This document shows positions 7,234-16,236 of a DNA stretch of 26,129 nucleotides, one piece after another. The notes beneath the pieces are model-generated. The model was not told where the DNA came from and ran no database searches. It saw only the letters and a program-made list of their open reading frames with translations. Numbering within the stretch: the stretch's first letter is position 1; each line of letters begins with the position of its first letter. Origin of the DNA: CAZTHC01 sp964613425 (GTDB lineage: Bacteria; Bacillota; Clostridia; TANB77; CAG-508); NCBI GenBank assembly GCA_964613425.1, contig CAZTHC010000008.1:1-26129 (forward strand), given 5' to 3'. Made by a program: the position numbers and the translations under genes.

Positions 7234-7767
7234 TTGAAATTAACATCAGATAATGAAACATTAGCAGAAAATAAAGCTCTAATTTTATATGTATTAAATA
7301 AAGTTAATAAGCCTCTAAGCAATGAAGCATTATTAGAATTAGTTTTATCTATAGAAAATATAAACTATTTTTACTTTCAACAGTTCTTGTTAGATTTATT
7401 AGAAAATAAATATATAGTAAGCTATGAACAAGATAATATTACTGTGTATGAACTTACAGCTGAAGGTAAAGAGGCTCTTAATTTAGTTCAAGATATTATT
7501 CCTGGTATAACTAAATTTAGAGTAGATAACGAATTTAAAGAAAATTTAGATGAAATTGAAAATCAGCTTTCCATTACAGCAGATTTTATTCCAAACAACG
7601 AAACAGATTATAGTGTTAAATGCAAAATCGTTGAGAACAACCGAATTCTATTTGAGATTACAACTTTTGCAGGTTCACGTGAACAAGCAAAACTGATAGC
7701 TGAAAATTGGCAAGAAAATGCTATTGAGATATATCCCAAACTATTAAATATACTAACTAAAAATTAA
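7234..7767 (+). CDS. DUF4364 family protein, probable winged-helix regulator
   Basis: The likely start is the TTG at 7234, with GAGGTG 7 bases upstream; an upstream TTG at 7213 has no ribosome binding site. The 177-residue product begins LKLTSDNETLAENKALILYVLNK-like, the pattern of clostridial DUF4364 proteins. Residues about 10-75 fit a winged helix (ALLELVLSIENINYFYFQQF as recognition region), ending in VYELTAEGKEAL. The C-terminal half is a beta-rich domain of unknown ligand. The fold suggests a transcription factor; the target is unknown. It is a single-gene unit with its own promoter and terminator. Confidence 0.7.
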   Translation: MKLTSDNETLAENKALILYVLNKVNKPLSNEALLELVLSIENINYFYFQQFLLDLLENKYIVSYEQDNITVYELTAEGKEALNLVQDIIPGITKFRVDNEFKENLDEIENQLSITADFIPNNETDYSVKCKIVENNRILFEITTFAGSREQAKLIAENWQENAIEIYPKLLNILTKN

Positions 7768-7797
7768 AAGAGGCGTATGCAATACGCCTCTTTATTT
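7767..7797 (+). terminator. Terminator of the DUF4364 gene
   Basis: A 12-bp stem (7767-7778 with 7782-7793) with a GCA loop is followed by ATTTATT. It starts at the last base of the stop codon. Its core GGCGTAT-loop-ATACGCC is the same palindrome seen at 1996-2014 and 2669-2687. Confidence 0.85.
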
Positions 7798-7810
7798 ATT
7801 TCAAAATGTA

Positions 7811-7834
7811 TGGACAAGGTTTTAACCTTGTCCA
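7811..7834 (-). terminator. Probable terminator of the LRR protein gene
   Basis: A 24-base perfect palindrome (TGGACAAGGTT and its complement) lies 19 bases after the stop codon of the minus-strand gene. The T-tract on that strand is weak (ATTTTG). Confidence 0.55.
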
Positions 7835-7852
7835 CTACTCATTCATAAAATA

Positions 7853-10600
7853 TTATATAAAATTAACTGTTCTATTTGTTAATGATGCATTATTTGCTCC
7901 TATTGTTACTTTACTCCAATCCTCAGCATTTCCAGTATAATTAAATGTAACATCATTTAAACTATAAAAAGTATATGCTCCTATTTGACGTATTCCTTTT
8001 TCTAAAGTTATATTTAAATGATTAGTTCTTGAATCATACCATGGTGTCCATCTTGCTCCCTTTTCATTAAAATTATATACTAAACCTGTTCCATATGTGA
8101 ATCTTACATCTGTCACCCCAGAACAGATGCAGAATGCTGCATCCCCTACACTTCCATTTTTAAACATATTTATTCCTATAGGTAATTTTAAACTTGTTAT
8201 GCCACTACATCCAATAAATGAATTAACACCTAGTACTGTCATAGTATCTGGAATTACTACTTTGGTAATGCCGCTGCAACTACCAAAAGAATATGTTCCA
8301 ATGTCTTGCAAGTTAGTGAATATAAGTTCACCTGTTAATCCAGTACAATTGTAAAAAGCTCTATCCTTTATTACTTTTAATTTAGATACTTCAGATGCTT
8401 TTATTTCCCCTTTGCATTCTGCAAAGGCATATGCATTAACAGTTTCTAATGTGCTTGGTAAATTAAATTTTGCATTTGTGCAATTATGGAATGTATAACT
8501 TCCAACTGTTTTTATTCCTTCTGCTAATGTTATTGTAAGATTATTATCTTTAGAAGATTTCCATGGTGTCCATTTTGCTCCATTTTCGTTATAATTAAAT
8601 ACTGTTCCCTGTCCTGGAGTTAATGTGATTTCTGTTAATCCAGTACAATTGAATAGTGCTGAGTCACCTACACTTCCTCCATTAAACATATCTAATCCTA
8701 TTGGCATTTGTAAACTTTTCATTCCTGAACAACCCATAAATGAATTAGCCCCTAATGTTGTAGTTGTATCTGGTATAATTAATTTTTCTATTCCTGTACA
8801 TGCATTAAATGCACTTGCACCAACTGTTTCTACATTAGTCAAATCTATAGTTCCTGTTATACCTGGACAAGAGAAAAAACCTTTTTCTCCTATTTCTTCA
8901 ATATTTTCTAAATTTAAAGCTCCACTCAATCCTTTACAATTGTTGAATGCGTATTTTCCAATTATTTCTAATGAATTTGGTAACTTAAATTTTGCAGTTG
9001 TACATCCAGAAAAAGTATATTCCCCAATCTTTTTTATTCCTTCTTCTACAGTAATTATTGGATTATTATCTTTAGAACTTACCCAAGGAGTCCATCTAGC
9101 AGAAGTTTCTGTAAAATTATATACTTGTCCTGTTCCATATGTTAATTTAATTTCTTCCAAGTTTGGACATACATATATTGCTGAGTTAGAAGCAATTCCT
9201 CCTTCAAACAAGTTTACGCCTATTGGCATTTGTAAACTTTTCATTTCTCTTAAGCCATAAAATGCACTATTTCCTAATTCAGTTAATGTATCTGGTAATA
9301 TTAGTTTTCCTATTTTTTCGCAAGCAGAAAATGCATGTGAATTCAAAGTTTCTATGTTTGATAAATTCAATGTTCCTGTCATTCCTGTGCACGAAGAAAA
9401 GCCATAATCTTTTACTACTTTTAAGTTCTTCAATTCTTCAGCCCTGATTAAGCCTCCGTAACAACTTCCAAAAGCATATGCACCTACTGTTTCTAATGTG
9501 CTTGGTAAATTAAATGTTGTATTGTTACGATAATAAAATGTATAATTTCCAACTTCTGTTATTCCTTCATCTAAAGTTATTTCTACTTGATTAGTAGATG
9601 AAAATCCCCAAGCTGTAAATTTCCTTGAATTCGAATCATAATTTCTTACAGTTCCATTACCAGGAGTTAGTTTTAACTTCTTTAATCCCCCAGTAGTAAA
9701 TCCGTTATGATAATATACCCCATCTGGAGCTTGATTTGCACTTATTGGCATCTGCAAATTTTCTATTCCACTACAACTTCCAAATGCTGACTGATATACA
9801 TTTTCAACTGTATCCGGAATTATTACTGTTTTTAGTTTTGTTTTTGAGGCAAATGCGCTTTCTCCTATATTTACTAATTCAACTCCATTATGCTTTTTAG
9901 GTATAATTAAATCTGTTATTTCATTATTATTATATTTTTCTAAACCTAAAGTAGAAAAGCCTAACAAAGTTTTACTATCTTCTGACCATATAAAATATGC
10001 CTGATTTGTTTCGTCCGCCCATTTTGCATATAAAGTAATATCTGTATCCGGTGCATCTATTATTTTAGTAATTTCATTTCCTGTACATTCAGCATTATTA
10101 TACCAACCTGCAAATTCTGTTCCTGATTTGCTTGCTCTTCTTAAAGATATAGTTTCCCCTTTTCTAAAAAATTTAGGTGCATCTTCAGATAAAGTTCCTC
10201 CATTTAAAACATAATTTATACCACATTGTTTTAATTGAAGTATCATCCCATTTCCGAAAATTTCAAAATCATATTTTCCGTCTACTCTAACAGTTATACT
10301 TGTATATGGTTCTTTCCATTCAATAACAAATATATCTCTTTGATGTTCATTAATTTCATTTATACTTGCAAGAGTATATTGTTCCATTTTTGCAACTCTT
10401 AAGCTTGATAATGCTAAGTCTAGTTTTTCTCTTGCTACAGCATATGCAGTTTTTTCCCTTGCCTCTTCCGATCTTGTAAATATTCCATCATTTCCAAATA
10501 ATACATTTGTAGTTATTCCAGCTAATATTAATAATACAATTATTGTAATAACTAATGCAATAAGCGTAATTGCGTTATTAGATTTAATGTTCAAATTCAT
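7853..10600 (-). CDS. BspA-like leucine-rich-repeat surface protein with prepilin-type N-terminus
   Basis: The 915-residue protein starts with a type IV prepilin-like segment: a short polar leader, then ITLIALVITIIVLLILAG (about residues 11-28) and a FTRSEEAREKTAY helix. Residues about 125-200 form an InlB B-repeat/Flg_new-type domain (YVLNGGTLSE, GTEFAGWYNNAEC, ITLYAKW). The rest (about 225-910) consists of LRR_5 (BspA/TpLRR) repeats such as GEYTFSGC, TVGASAFNACTGIEKLIIPDT and LNLENIEEIG. They are grouped into four larger units, each holding SLQMPIG, LTPGxGTVxNYN, WTPW and ITLxEGI. Known relatives are surface adhesins; the ligand is unknown. The unit repeats suggest internal duplication. Its many glycine codons contain no in-phase CGG. 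A consensus promoter lies upstream. Confidence 0.85.
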   Translation of the reverse strand: MNLNIKSNNAITLIALVITIIVLLILAGITTNVLFGNDGIFTRSEEAREKTAYAVAREKLDLALSSLRVAKMEQYTLASINEINEHQRDIFVIEWKEPYTSITVRVDGKYDFEIFGNGMILQLKQCGINYVLNGGTLSEDAPKFFRKGETISLRRASKSGTEFAGWYNNAECTGNEITKIIDAPDTDITLYAKWADETNQAYFIWSEDSKTLLGFSTLGLEKYNNNEITDLIIPKKHNGVELVNIGESAFASKTKLKTVIIPDTVENVYQSAFGSCSGIENLQMPISANQAPDGVYYHNGFTTGGLKKLKLTPGNGTVRNYDSNSRKFTAWGFSSTNQVEITLDEGITEVGNYTFYYRNNTTFNLPSTLETVGAYAFGSCYGGLIRAEELKNLKVVKDYGFSSCTGMTGTLNLSNIETLNSHAFSACEKIGKLILPDTLTELGNSAFYGLREMKSLQMPIGVNLFEGGIASNSAIYVCPNLEEIKLTYGTGQVYNFTETSARWTPWVSSKDNNPIITVEEGIKKIGEYTFSGCTTAKFKLPNSLEIIGKYAFNNCKGLSGALNLENIEEIGEKGFFSCPGITGTIDLTNVETVGASAFNACTGIEKLIIPDTTTTLGANSFMGCSGMKSLQMPIGLDMFNGGSVGDSALFNCTGLTEITLTPGQGTVFNYNENGAKWTPWKSSKDNNLTITLAEGIKTVGSYTFHNCTNAKFNLPSTLETVNAYAFAECKGEIKASEVSKLKVIKDRAFYNCTGLTGELIFTNLQDIGTYSFGSCSGITKVVIPDTMTVLGVNSFIGCSGITSLKLPIGINMFKNGSVGDAAFCICSGVTDVRFTYGTGLVYNFNEKGARWTPWYDSRTNHLNITLEKGIRQIGAYTFYSLNDVTFNYTGNAEDWSKVTIGANNASLTNRTVNFI

Positions 10601-10656
10601 TTTTTATCTCCACCTTTATGTTTTATTTATAAATATTTACCTATTTCAACCCTTGA

Positions 10657-10686
10657 ATTATATACATATCATTTTGTACTTGTCAA
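10657..10686 (-). promoter_or_regulatory. Sigma-A promoter of the LRR protein gene
   Basis: On the minus strand a perfect TTGACA (10681-10686) and a perfect TATAAT (10657-10662) are 18 bases apart. This is the best promoter in the window and implies strong expression. GGTGGAG lies shortly before the ATG at 10600. Confidence 0.8.
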
Positions 10687-10694
10687 TAATCGTA

Positions 10695-10736
10695 ATAAAA
10701 AAGTAATATTATCATTTTTTTGTAATAATATTACTT
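10695..10736 (-). terminator. Terminator of the trmH-family gene
   Basis: On the minus strand a perfect 12-bp but A/T-only stem (10725-10736 with 10701-10712) with a 12-base loop is followed by a T-rich run. It begins 7 bases after the frameshift-corrected stop (10744-10746), which supports that stop as the real gene end. Confidence 0.65.
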
Positions 10737-10743
10737 AAAATTT

Positions 10744-11533
10744 CTATTGCAATTTTTGTCGTACATATTCATATAATACTACGGACGTAGCCACTGCAGC
10801 ATTTAAACTTTCTGTTTTTCCGTAGCATTGGAATTTTTACCTTTTTATCAGATATCTCTAAAATTTCTTTTGAAACACCATTTGCTTCATTTCCAATCAC
10901 TATTGCCTTTTTCTTATAATCGATACTATATATGCTTTCACTATTTTCTAAAGAGGTAGCAAGTATTTCAAATTTATTCTTTTTAATATTCTTTATTGTT
11001 TCTATTATATTTTCTGTTTCTATTATATTTACCCTAAAAATCGCTCCCATCGTAGAACGTATAACTTTAGGATTAAATACATCTGCTGTTCCTTTTGATA
11101 CTAGTATTTGAGTTAGCCCTACGCTATCGGCAGTTCTCATAATTGTTCCTAGATTTCCTGGATCTTGAATATTGTCTAATACTAATATTAAATCTTGAGA
11201 GTAATCTATCTGCAATTTATCTACCTGTTTTGAAATTACTGCTAATACTCCTTGTGGATTTTGTACATCTGTCAAATTAGAAAATATTTTTTCTGTAACA
11301 TATATACAATTAAATTTAGCAATTTCATAAAGCAAATTCTGTTCTATGGAGCCGTCCTTTATGCATTCTTCGCATATTACAATAGTTTTAACAATTACAT
11401 TTTCTCCTATTGCTTCTTTTACAAGTTTGATACCTTCAACAATATATTCATTATTTATATCTCTATACTTTTTTTCCTTTAATCTTCGTATTTCCTTTAC
11501 AATTTCATTATCTTTACTTGTAATAATTTGCAT
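10744..11533 (-). CDS. TrmH/SpoU-family RNA 2'-O-methyltransferase, with a +1 frameshift at CGG
   Basis: This SPOUT enzyme methylates a ribose 2'-OH in rRNA or tRNA using S-adenosylmethionine; the substrate cannot be told from sequence. A substrate-binding domain (about residues 5-95) precedes the SpoU methylase domain. Motif 1 is DPGNLGTIMRTADSVG and motif 2 is AIVIGNEANGVS. The unshifted frame then reads KIPMLRKNRKFKCC and ends at 10769 without motif 3. At 10820-10822 (minus strand) it reads CTA CGG AAA. Skipping the C at 10822 gives KIPMLGKTESLNAAVATSVV and then LYEYVRQKLQ, with a stop at 10744-10746. This restores the conserved G...SLN.AVA knot motif needed for SAM binding. The product is 262 residues with Gly238 recoded. 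It uses CGA for arginine (EIRRLK). A terminator follows immediately. Confidence 0.9.
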
Positions 11534-11580
11534 AAATCTACTCTCCTTTTATTCTTTGATATCCATTTGTAATTATATAT

Positions 11581-11619
11581 GAGATGTTTGGACTTCGCTA
11601 TGCTCTGCTCAACATGACA
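11581..11619. repeat. Dispersed repeat, copy 1 (GAGATGTTT...AACATGACA)
   Basis: This 39-base sequence matches 18189-18227 at 33 of 39 positions in the same orientation. It has fixed ends (GAGATGTTT and GCTCAACATGACA) and an internal run of GCT/CGCT steps. It lies between trmH and mfd, with no coding potential. Confidence 0.7.
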
Positions 11620-11649
11620 TTGGCAAAGCACAAATGATATATTTTCTTT

Positions 11650-11697
11650 GTAGGGGTCGGCGTCCTCGACGACCCGCCTATCAACATATGCCCCTAC
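11650..11697. repeat. GTAGGGG...CCCCTAC repeat element at the mfd 3' end
   Basis: A 48-base element is bounded by the inverted repeats GTAGGGG (11650-11656) and CCCCTAC (11691-11697). Its first 25 bases are the exact reverse complement of 2730-2754. An inner GGGTCG/CGACCC pair can form a hairpin. Its right end contains the mfd stop codon (11694-11696). Confidence 0.7.
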
Positions 11698-14600
11698 TGA
11701 TTTATAGCAGTTTTTCTTTTAGATAAATTTGCTAAAAAATTTTTTATTTCATTTATTTCTTTACCTGCTTTTTGCAATTTGTATGTTACATATGGATCTT
11801 TTGCTGGTGAAAACTTTATTTGATTTCTATATTCCTTAATTAGAAAATCCACTATTTCCATATCAAAACTTTTAGCATCAAAATTAAATACTATACTATT
11901 CTGTTTCTGTGCAACTTTAATGATTCCCAATTCTTTGCATTTTTCTTTTATTCTTGCAATTTCTAGTAAATTTTCTACTTCACTTGGCATTTTTCCATAT
12001 CTATCTATTATTTCATCGGTAACATTTATTATATCTTCTTCATTTCTACATAATGCAATATTTTGATATATTTCTATTTTTTGACTACTATTTTCTATAA
12101 AAGTATTTGGAATATATGTTGAAACATTAATATCAATTTGAACATCCGCTTCCTCTTCAACTTCTATTCCTTTCATTTCTTTTACTACTTCATCTAACAA
12201 TTTGCAGTACATATCATACCCAACTTGTTCCATATGCCCATGTTGCATCTCACCTAATATGCTTCCTGCGCCTCTTATTTCTAAATCTCTCATTGCTATT
12301 TTAAATCCTGAACCAAATTCTGTAAATTCTTTTATTGCGCGTAAACGCTTATCTGCTACTTCAGATAACATTTTATCTCTTTTGTACATTATATATGCAT
12401 ATGCTTGTTTCTCTGCTCTACCTACTCTTCCCCTAATTTGATATAACTGTGCAAGTCCTAATCTATCCGCATTTTCTACAATTATTGTATTTGCATTTGG
12501 AATATCTATTCCAGATTCTAATATTGTTGTACATACAAGAACATTAATTTTTTTATTAATAAAATCTATCATTATTTCTTCTAATTCTCTACCAGTCATT
12601 TTACCATGTGCAAATCCTACTCTTGCTTCTGGTACAAGTCTAGAAATCTCTTCAGCTTTTTTTACAATTGTTTCAACTTTATTATATAAATAAAATACCT
12701 GTCCATCTCTTTCAAGCTCTTTTGTAATTGCTTCCTTAACTACCTCTTCATCTTGCTCTAATACATAAGTTTGTACTGGTCTTCTATTTTGAGGAGGTTC
12801 ATATAAGCAAGACATATCTCTAATTCCTACTATAGACATATGTAAAGTTCTTGGAATAGGAGTTGCTGTCATTGTTAATACATCAACATTATTTTTTAAT
12901 GCTTTAATCTTTTCTTTATCCTTTACTCCAAATCTATGCTCTTCATCTATTATTAGCAATCCTAAGTTTTTAAATTCTACATCCTTACTCAATATTCTAT
13001 GTGTTCCTATTATTACATCAATTTCGCCTAATTTTAATTTCTTTACTATATCTTCTTGCTCTTTCTTAGTTCTAAATCTATTTAACAATTCTACTCTAAT
13101 TGGAAAATTTTCCATTCTTTCCTTAAATGATTCGTACTGTTGGTTTGCAAGAATTGTTGTTGGTACTAAATATGCTACCTGCTTTTGATTCATACAAGCT
13201 TTAAAAGCTCCTCTTAATGCTACTTCTGTTTTGCCATATCCAACATCTCCACATAGTAGTCTGTCCATTGGTTTATCTGTTTCCATATCTTTCTTCATTT
13301 CATCAATACTTCTCATTTGATCATCTGTTTCTACATATGGGAAACTATCTTCAAACTGTTGTTGCCAAGCATCATCCTTTGAAAACGCATATCCTTTTAA
13401 ACTTTGCCTTTTTGCATATAGCTCTATAAGTTCTTGCGCAACTTCTCTTAAATTTGATTTAACTTTTGCCTTTGTATTAATCCATTCCTTGCTACCTAAT
13501 CTATTTAATTTAGGTGTTCCCGTTTCTCCTGCGCCTATATATTTTCTAATGTTATCTAAATTATTTGTAGGTATATATAGAATATCGTCATCTTTATATT
13601 TTATTTTTATATAATCCTTTGTTATTCCATCTGCCTTTATAGTATTCACACCTATAAATTGACCTATACCATGTGTTTTATGTACAATATAATCTCCTAT
13701 TTTTAAATCTGCAAAAACTACTGTTTCACCTTGTTTAAATGCTGAACTTACTGTTTTACGTTTTTTTATTGTTGAAAATGCTTCTTCAAGTGATATAACA
13801 ATTAAATTAAAATCATAACATTCGAAACCTGTAGATAATGCACCCTTCAAAATTTCTATATTATTTCTACGTATATTATTCTCTTTTAATAAATTTTCTA
13901 TTCTTGTGCAGTTTCCTTCGTTTCCTGCTAGGATTATTATTGTTTTTCCTTGTTCTTCTGCTTGTTGTATTTCCTTAAACAATAAATCCATTGAACTGCG
14001 AAAAAAGTTAACCTCCCTATAGCTAAAACTATATCCATTTCTTTTTGCATGCATACTTTTTCTATCAACAAATCCTATATCTTGTTTTTCTAAATATACT
14101 ATTTGCTTATCTTCTGTGTTTTCTATAAAATCTAAATATGTTCCTAAAATTTTAATTGAATCTGGAACTATTTTTTTCTTCTCTATTAAGGATTTTATTA
14201 TATTTTGATTATCCTTTAAAATATTCTCTATTCTAGCTTTAACCTTTTCTATTTCATCTATAAATATTATAAAATTCTTATCTAGGTAATCTATTATTGT
14301 ACTTTGCTTTGTGTAAAAACTATTAAAATATTTATCTATTTTTGCTATATAATTTCCTTGATTTATTTGTTCTATATCTTCTTCTAATTCTTCATCACCT
14401 TGAGTTTCTTTAATTTTCTTTGAAATATTATTCAATGAATCTTCTAACACAAACTCATGTGCTGGATATATTATTGCTTTTTTAATCATATTTGTAGATC
14501 TTTGGCTAACAATCTCAAATTCTCTAATAGAATCTATTTCATCTCCCCAGAATTCTATTCTTATACCTGTATTAGTATTTGTAGCAACATCTACAATTCC

Positions 14601-15128
14601 ACCTCTTATGCTAAATTGACCCTTTCCTTCAACTAAATCATATCTTTCATATCCTAGGTTAATCAATTTTCCTTTTATATCTTCTAAATTGCATTCATCA
14701 GATACTTTTAGTTTTAATATGTTTTTATATAACACTTCTTTAGGTACTATTTTTTGGCTAACTGCCTCTATTGTAGTAACTATAACTTTAGCTTTATTAT
14801 TATAAACTAAATTTAATGTATCTATTCTATCGTTTAAAATCTCTTTGCTTTCTGCTAAAAAATTGTATGCTAATATTTCTCTTTTAGGAAAATACTGTAC
14901 ATCTTCTGTGAAAAATTTCAAATCTTTAACTAGTTTTTTAGCCTGTATTTCATTATATGTAATAATACAAATAGGCTTTTCAGAATAAAAAGATGTAGCA
15001 TATGAAAAATGTGTTTTTCCACTGTCTGTAAGCCCAGATAGCATTATCGGGCTTATATTATTTTTTATATCACTTATATAAGATGTAAACTTCTTAAAAT
15101 TTGGTAGTACCTTTATTAACTGTTCCAC
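11694..15128 (-). CDS. mfd: Transcription-repair coupling factor Mfd
   Basis: Mfd displaces RNA polymerase stalled at DNA lesions and recruits UvrA. I choose the GTG at 15126-15128 as start, because AAGGAG lies 8 bases upstream; the TTG at 15134 is only 2 bases from it. That gives 1144 residues, normal for the family. In order there are a UvrB-like N-terminal region (GLTDSGKTHFSY, about 35-45), a CarD-like RNA polymerase interaction domain (KIGDYIVHKTHGIGQFIGV, about 475-540), an SF2 translocase with Walker A (CGDVGYGKTEVALRG), DEEHRFG and TATPIPRT, the GRVGR motif VI, and a C-terminal TRCF domain. In-frame CGC and CGT arginine codons occur; every CGG is out of phase. It is transcribed alone, divergently from ylbJ. 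Confidence 0.97.
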   Translation of the reverse strand: MEQLIKVLPNFKKFTSYISDIKNNISPIMLSGLTDSGKTHFSYATSFYSEKPICIITYNEIQAKKLVKDLKFFTEDVQYFPKREILAYNFLAESKEILNDRIDTLNLVYNNKAKVIVTTIEAVSQKIVPKEVLYKNILKLKVSDECNLEDIKGKLINLGYERYDLVEGKGQFSIRGGIVDVATNTNTGIRIEFWGDEIDSIREFEIVSQRSTNMIKKAIIYPAHEFVLEDSLNNISKKIKETQGDEELEEDIEQINQGNYIAKIDKYFNSFYTKQSTIIDYLDKNFIIFIDEIEKVKARIENILKDNQNIIKSLIEKKKIVPDSIKILGTYLDFIENTEDKQIVYLEKQDIGFVDRKSMHAKRNGYSFSYREVNFFRSSMDLLFKEIQQAEEQGKTIIILAGNEGNCTRIENLLKENNIRRNNIEILKGALSTGFECYDFNLIVISLEEAFSTIKKRKTVSSAFKQGETVVFADLKIGDYIVHKTHGIGQFIGVNTIKADGITKDYIKIKYKDDDILYIPTNNLDNIRKYIGAGETGTPKLNRLGSKEWINTKAKVKSNLREVAQELIELYAKRQSLKGYAFSKDDAWQQQFEDSFPYVETDDQMRSIDEMKKDMETDKPMDRLLCGDVGYGKTEVALRGAFKACMNQKQVAYLVPTTILANQQYESFKERMENFPIRVELLNRFRTKKEQEDIVKKLKLGEIDVIIGTHRILSKDVEFKNLGLLIIDEEHRFGVKDKEKIKALKNNVDVLTMTATPIPRTLHMSIVGIRDMSCLYEPPQNRRPVQTYVLEQDEEVVKEAITKELERDGQVFYLYNKVETIVKKAEEISRLVPEARVGFAHGKMTGRELEEIMIDFINKKINVLVCTTILESGIDIPNANTIIVENADRLGLAQLYQIRGRVGRAEKQAYAYIMYKRDKMLSEVADKRLRAIKEFTEFGSGFKIAMRDLEIRGAGSILGEMQHGHMEQVGYDMYCKLLDEVVKEMKGIEVEEEADVQIDINVSTYIPNTFIENSSQKIEIYQNIALCRNEEDIINVTDEIIDRYGKMPSEVENLLEIARIKEKCKELGIIKVAQKQNSIVFNFDAKSFDMEIVDFLIKEYRNQIKFSPAKDPYVTYKLQKAGKEINEIKNFLANLSKRKTAINQ

Positions 15129-15222
15129 TTGCAAATCTCCTTCAATTTGTTTATCTATGTATTATACCTCATTTTTTAATATTTTGGAATAGTTTTACAT
15201 ATAAATTATTTAGGTGATGTTC

Positions 15223-16233
15223 TTGAAAAGGCACTTTTTTTTGTTTTTTAGAATTAAAAACTATATAATTCCATTAAGTTTTATTTTGTTCACATTTTGT
15301 TTATTAATTTTTTCCCAAAGAAATGTATTAGCAGTCAAAACTTCTTTAGAACTGCTTATGAATTCAGTAATACCATCGCTTTTTCCTTTTTTTGTAGCAA
15401 CAGAATTACTAAGCTCAACCAATTTAATCCCAAGACTAGGTAATTTTTTTAACAAATATATGAAGCCTCTATTTAATGTTTCTGGTGAAGGTGCTTTTGC
15501 TCTAATAATGGGTATTATTAGTGGCTATCCAATGGGTGCAAAAATTGTATGTGACTTTTATGCAAAAAATATTTGTACAAAAGAAGAATGTGAAAGATTA
15601 TTAGCTTTTACAAATAATTCTGGACCTTTGTTTATTATTGGAACTGTTGGAATTGGATTTTTTAAAGATGTTAGGACTGGATTTTTACTATTGTTTACTC
15701 ATATTCTAGCATGTATTAGTGTTGGCATTTGTTTTAGATTTTGGAAATACAAAAGAAATGCAAGTTCTTGCATTTCTTCAAAATATCATACAACAAATTA
15801 TTCTGTTAAATTTTCAAACTTAGGAACTATTTTATCTTGCAGTATTATTTCTGCAATTCGTTCTATTTCCTTAATTGGTGGTTTTATTGTTCTATTTTCC
15901 GTAATATGTTCTATTTTAAATAGTTTTCTTTCAATATTAAATATTAATAATCCTTATATAGTTAGTATTATTAATGGTTTATTTGAAATAACAAATGGAA
16001 TTTATATGCTATCGAATATTAATACTAAGTATATTTCTTTAAATATAATTATTACGTCATTTTTGTTAAGTCTTAGCGGTTTGTCTGTATTATTGCAAGT
16101 ACTAGCAATAACTTCTAAGAGTAAGCTATCTATAAAAACATATATAGCTGGCAAAGTGCTTCAAGCTTGCTTTGCCAGCCTATATACTTTTTTAATATTA
16201 AATAATTTTCGTTTTTTTAATTTAAACTTATAG
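15223..16233 (+). CDS. ylbJ: Sporulation integral membrane protein YlbJ
   Basis: YlbJ is a polytopic membrane protein needed for spore development in Bacillus; it resembles nucleoside-transporter-like gate proteins. The start is uncertain. AGGTGAT at 15212-15218 is 4-6 bases before a TTG at 15223 (LKRHFFLFF), which I prefer; the ATG at 15217 and GTG at 15214 overlap it. The product is 336 residues with about eight hydrophobic segments. Family-like segments are SVIPSLFPFFVATELL, GIISGYPMGAKI, CTKEECERLLAFTNNSGPLF and IIGTVGIGFF. It is divergent from mfd and convergent with the DUF2207 gene, whose corrected end lies 3 bases away. A terminator-like hairpin lies inside its last codons. Confidence 0.9.
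   Translation: MKRHFFLFFRIKNYIIPLSFILFTFCLLIFSQRNVLAVKTSLELLMNSVIPSLFPFFVATELLSSTNLIPRLGNFFNKYMKPLFNVSGEGAFALIMGIISGYPMGAKIVCDFYAKNICTKEECERLLAFTNNSGPLFIIGTVGIGFFKDVRTGFLLLFTHILACISVGICFRFWKYKRNASSCISSKYHTTNYSVKFSNLGTILSCSIISAIRSISLIGGFIVLFSVICSILNSFLSILNINNPYIVSIINGLFEITNGIYMLSNINTKYISLNIIITSFLLSLSGLSVLLQVLAITSKSKLSIKTYIAGKVLQACFASLYTFLILNNFRFFNLNL
16141..16193. terminator. Terminator-like hairpin inside the 3' end of ylbJ
   Basis: TATATA-GCTGGCAAAG (16141-16156) pairs with CTTTGCCAGC-C-TATATA (16170-16186), leaving a 13-base loop with one bulge. It is followed by CTTTTTT on the plus strand and by ATGTTTTT on the minus strand. It encodes part of the YlbJ C-terminus, so its most natural role is as terminator for the convergent DUF2207 transcript. 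Confidence 0.6.
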
Positions 16234-16236
16234 TTA

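Noticed and set aside
8625..9260. Long plus-strand reading frame of 211 codons opposite the LRR gene
   Set aside because: It is a shadow of the repetitive LRR coding sequence on the other strand, with no ribosome binding site and no family resemblance.
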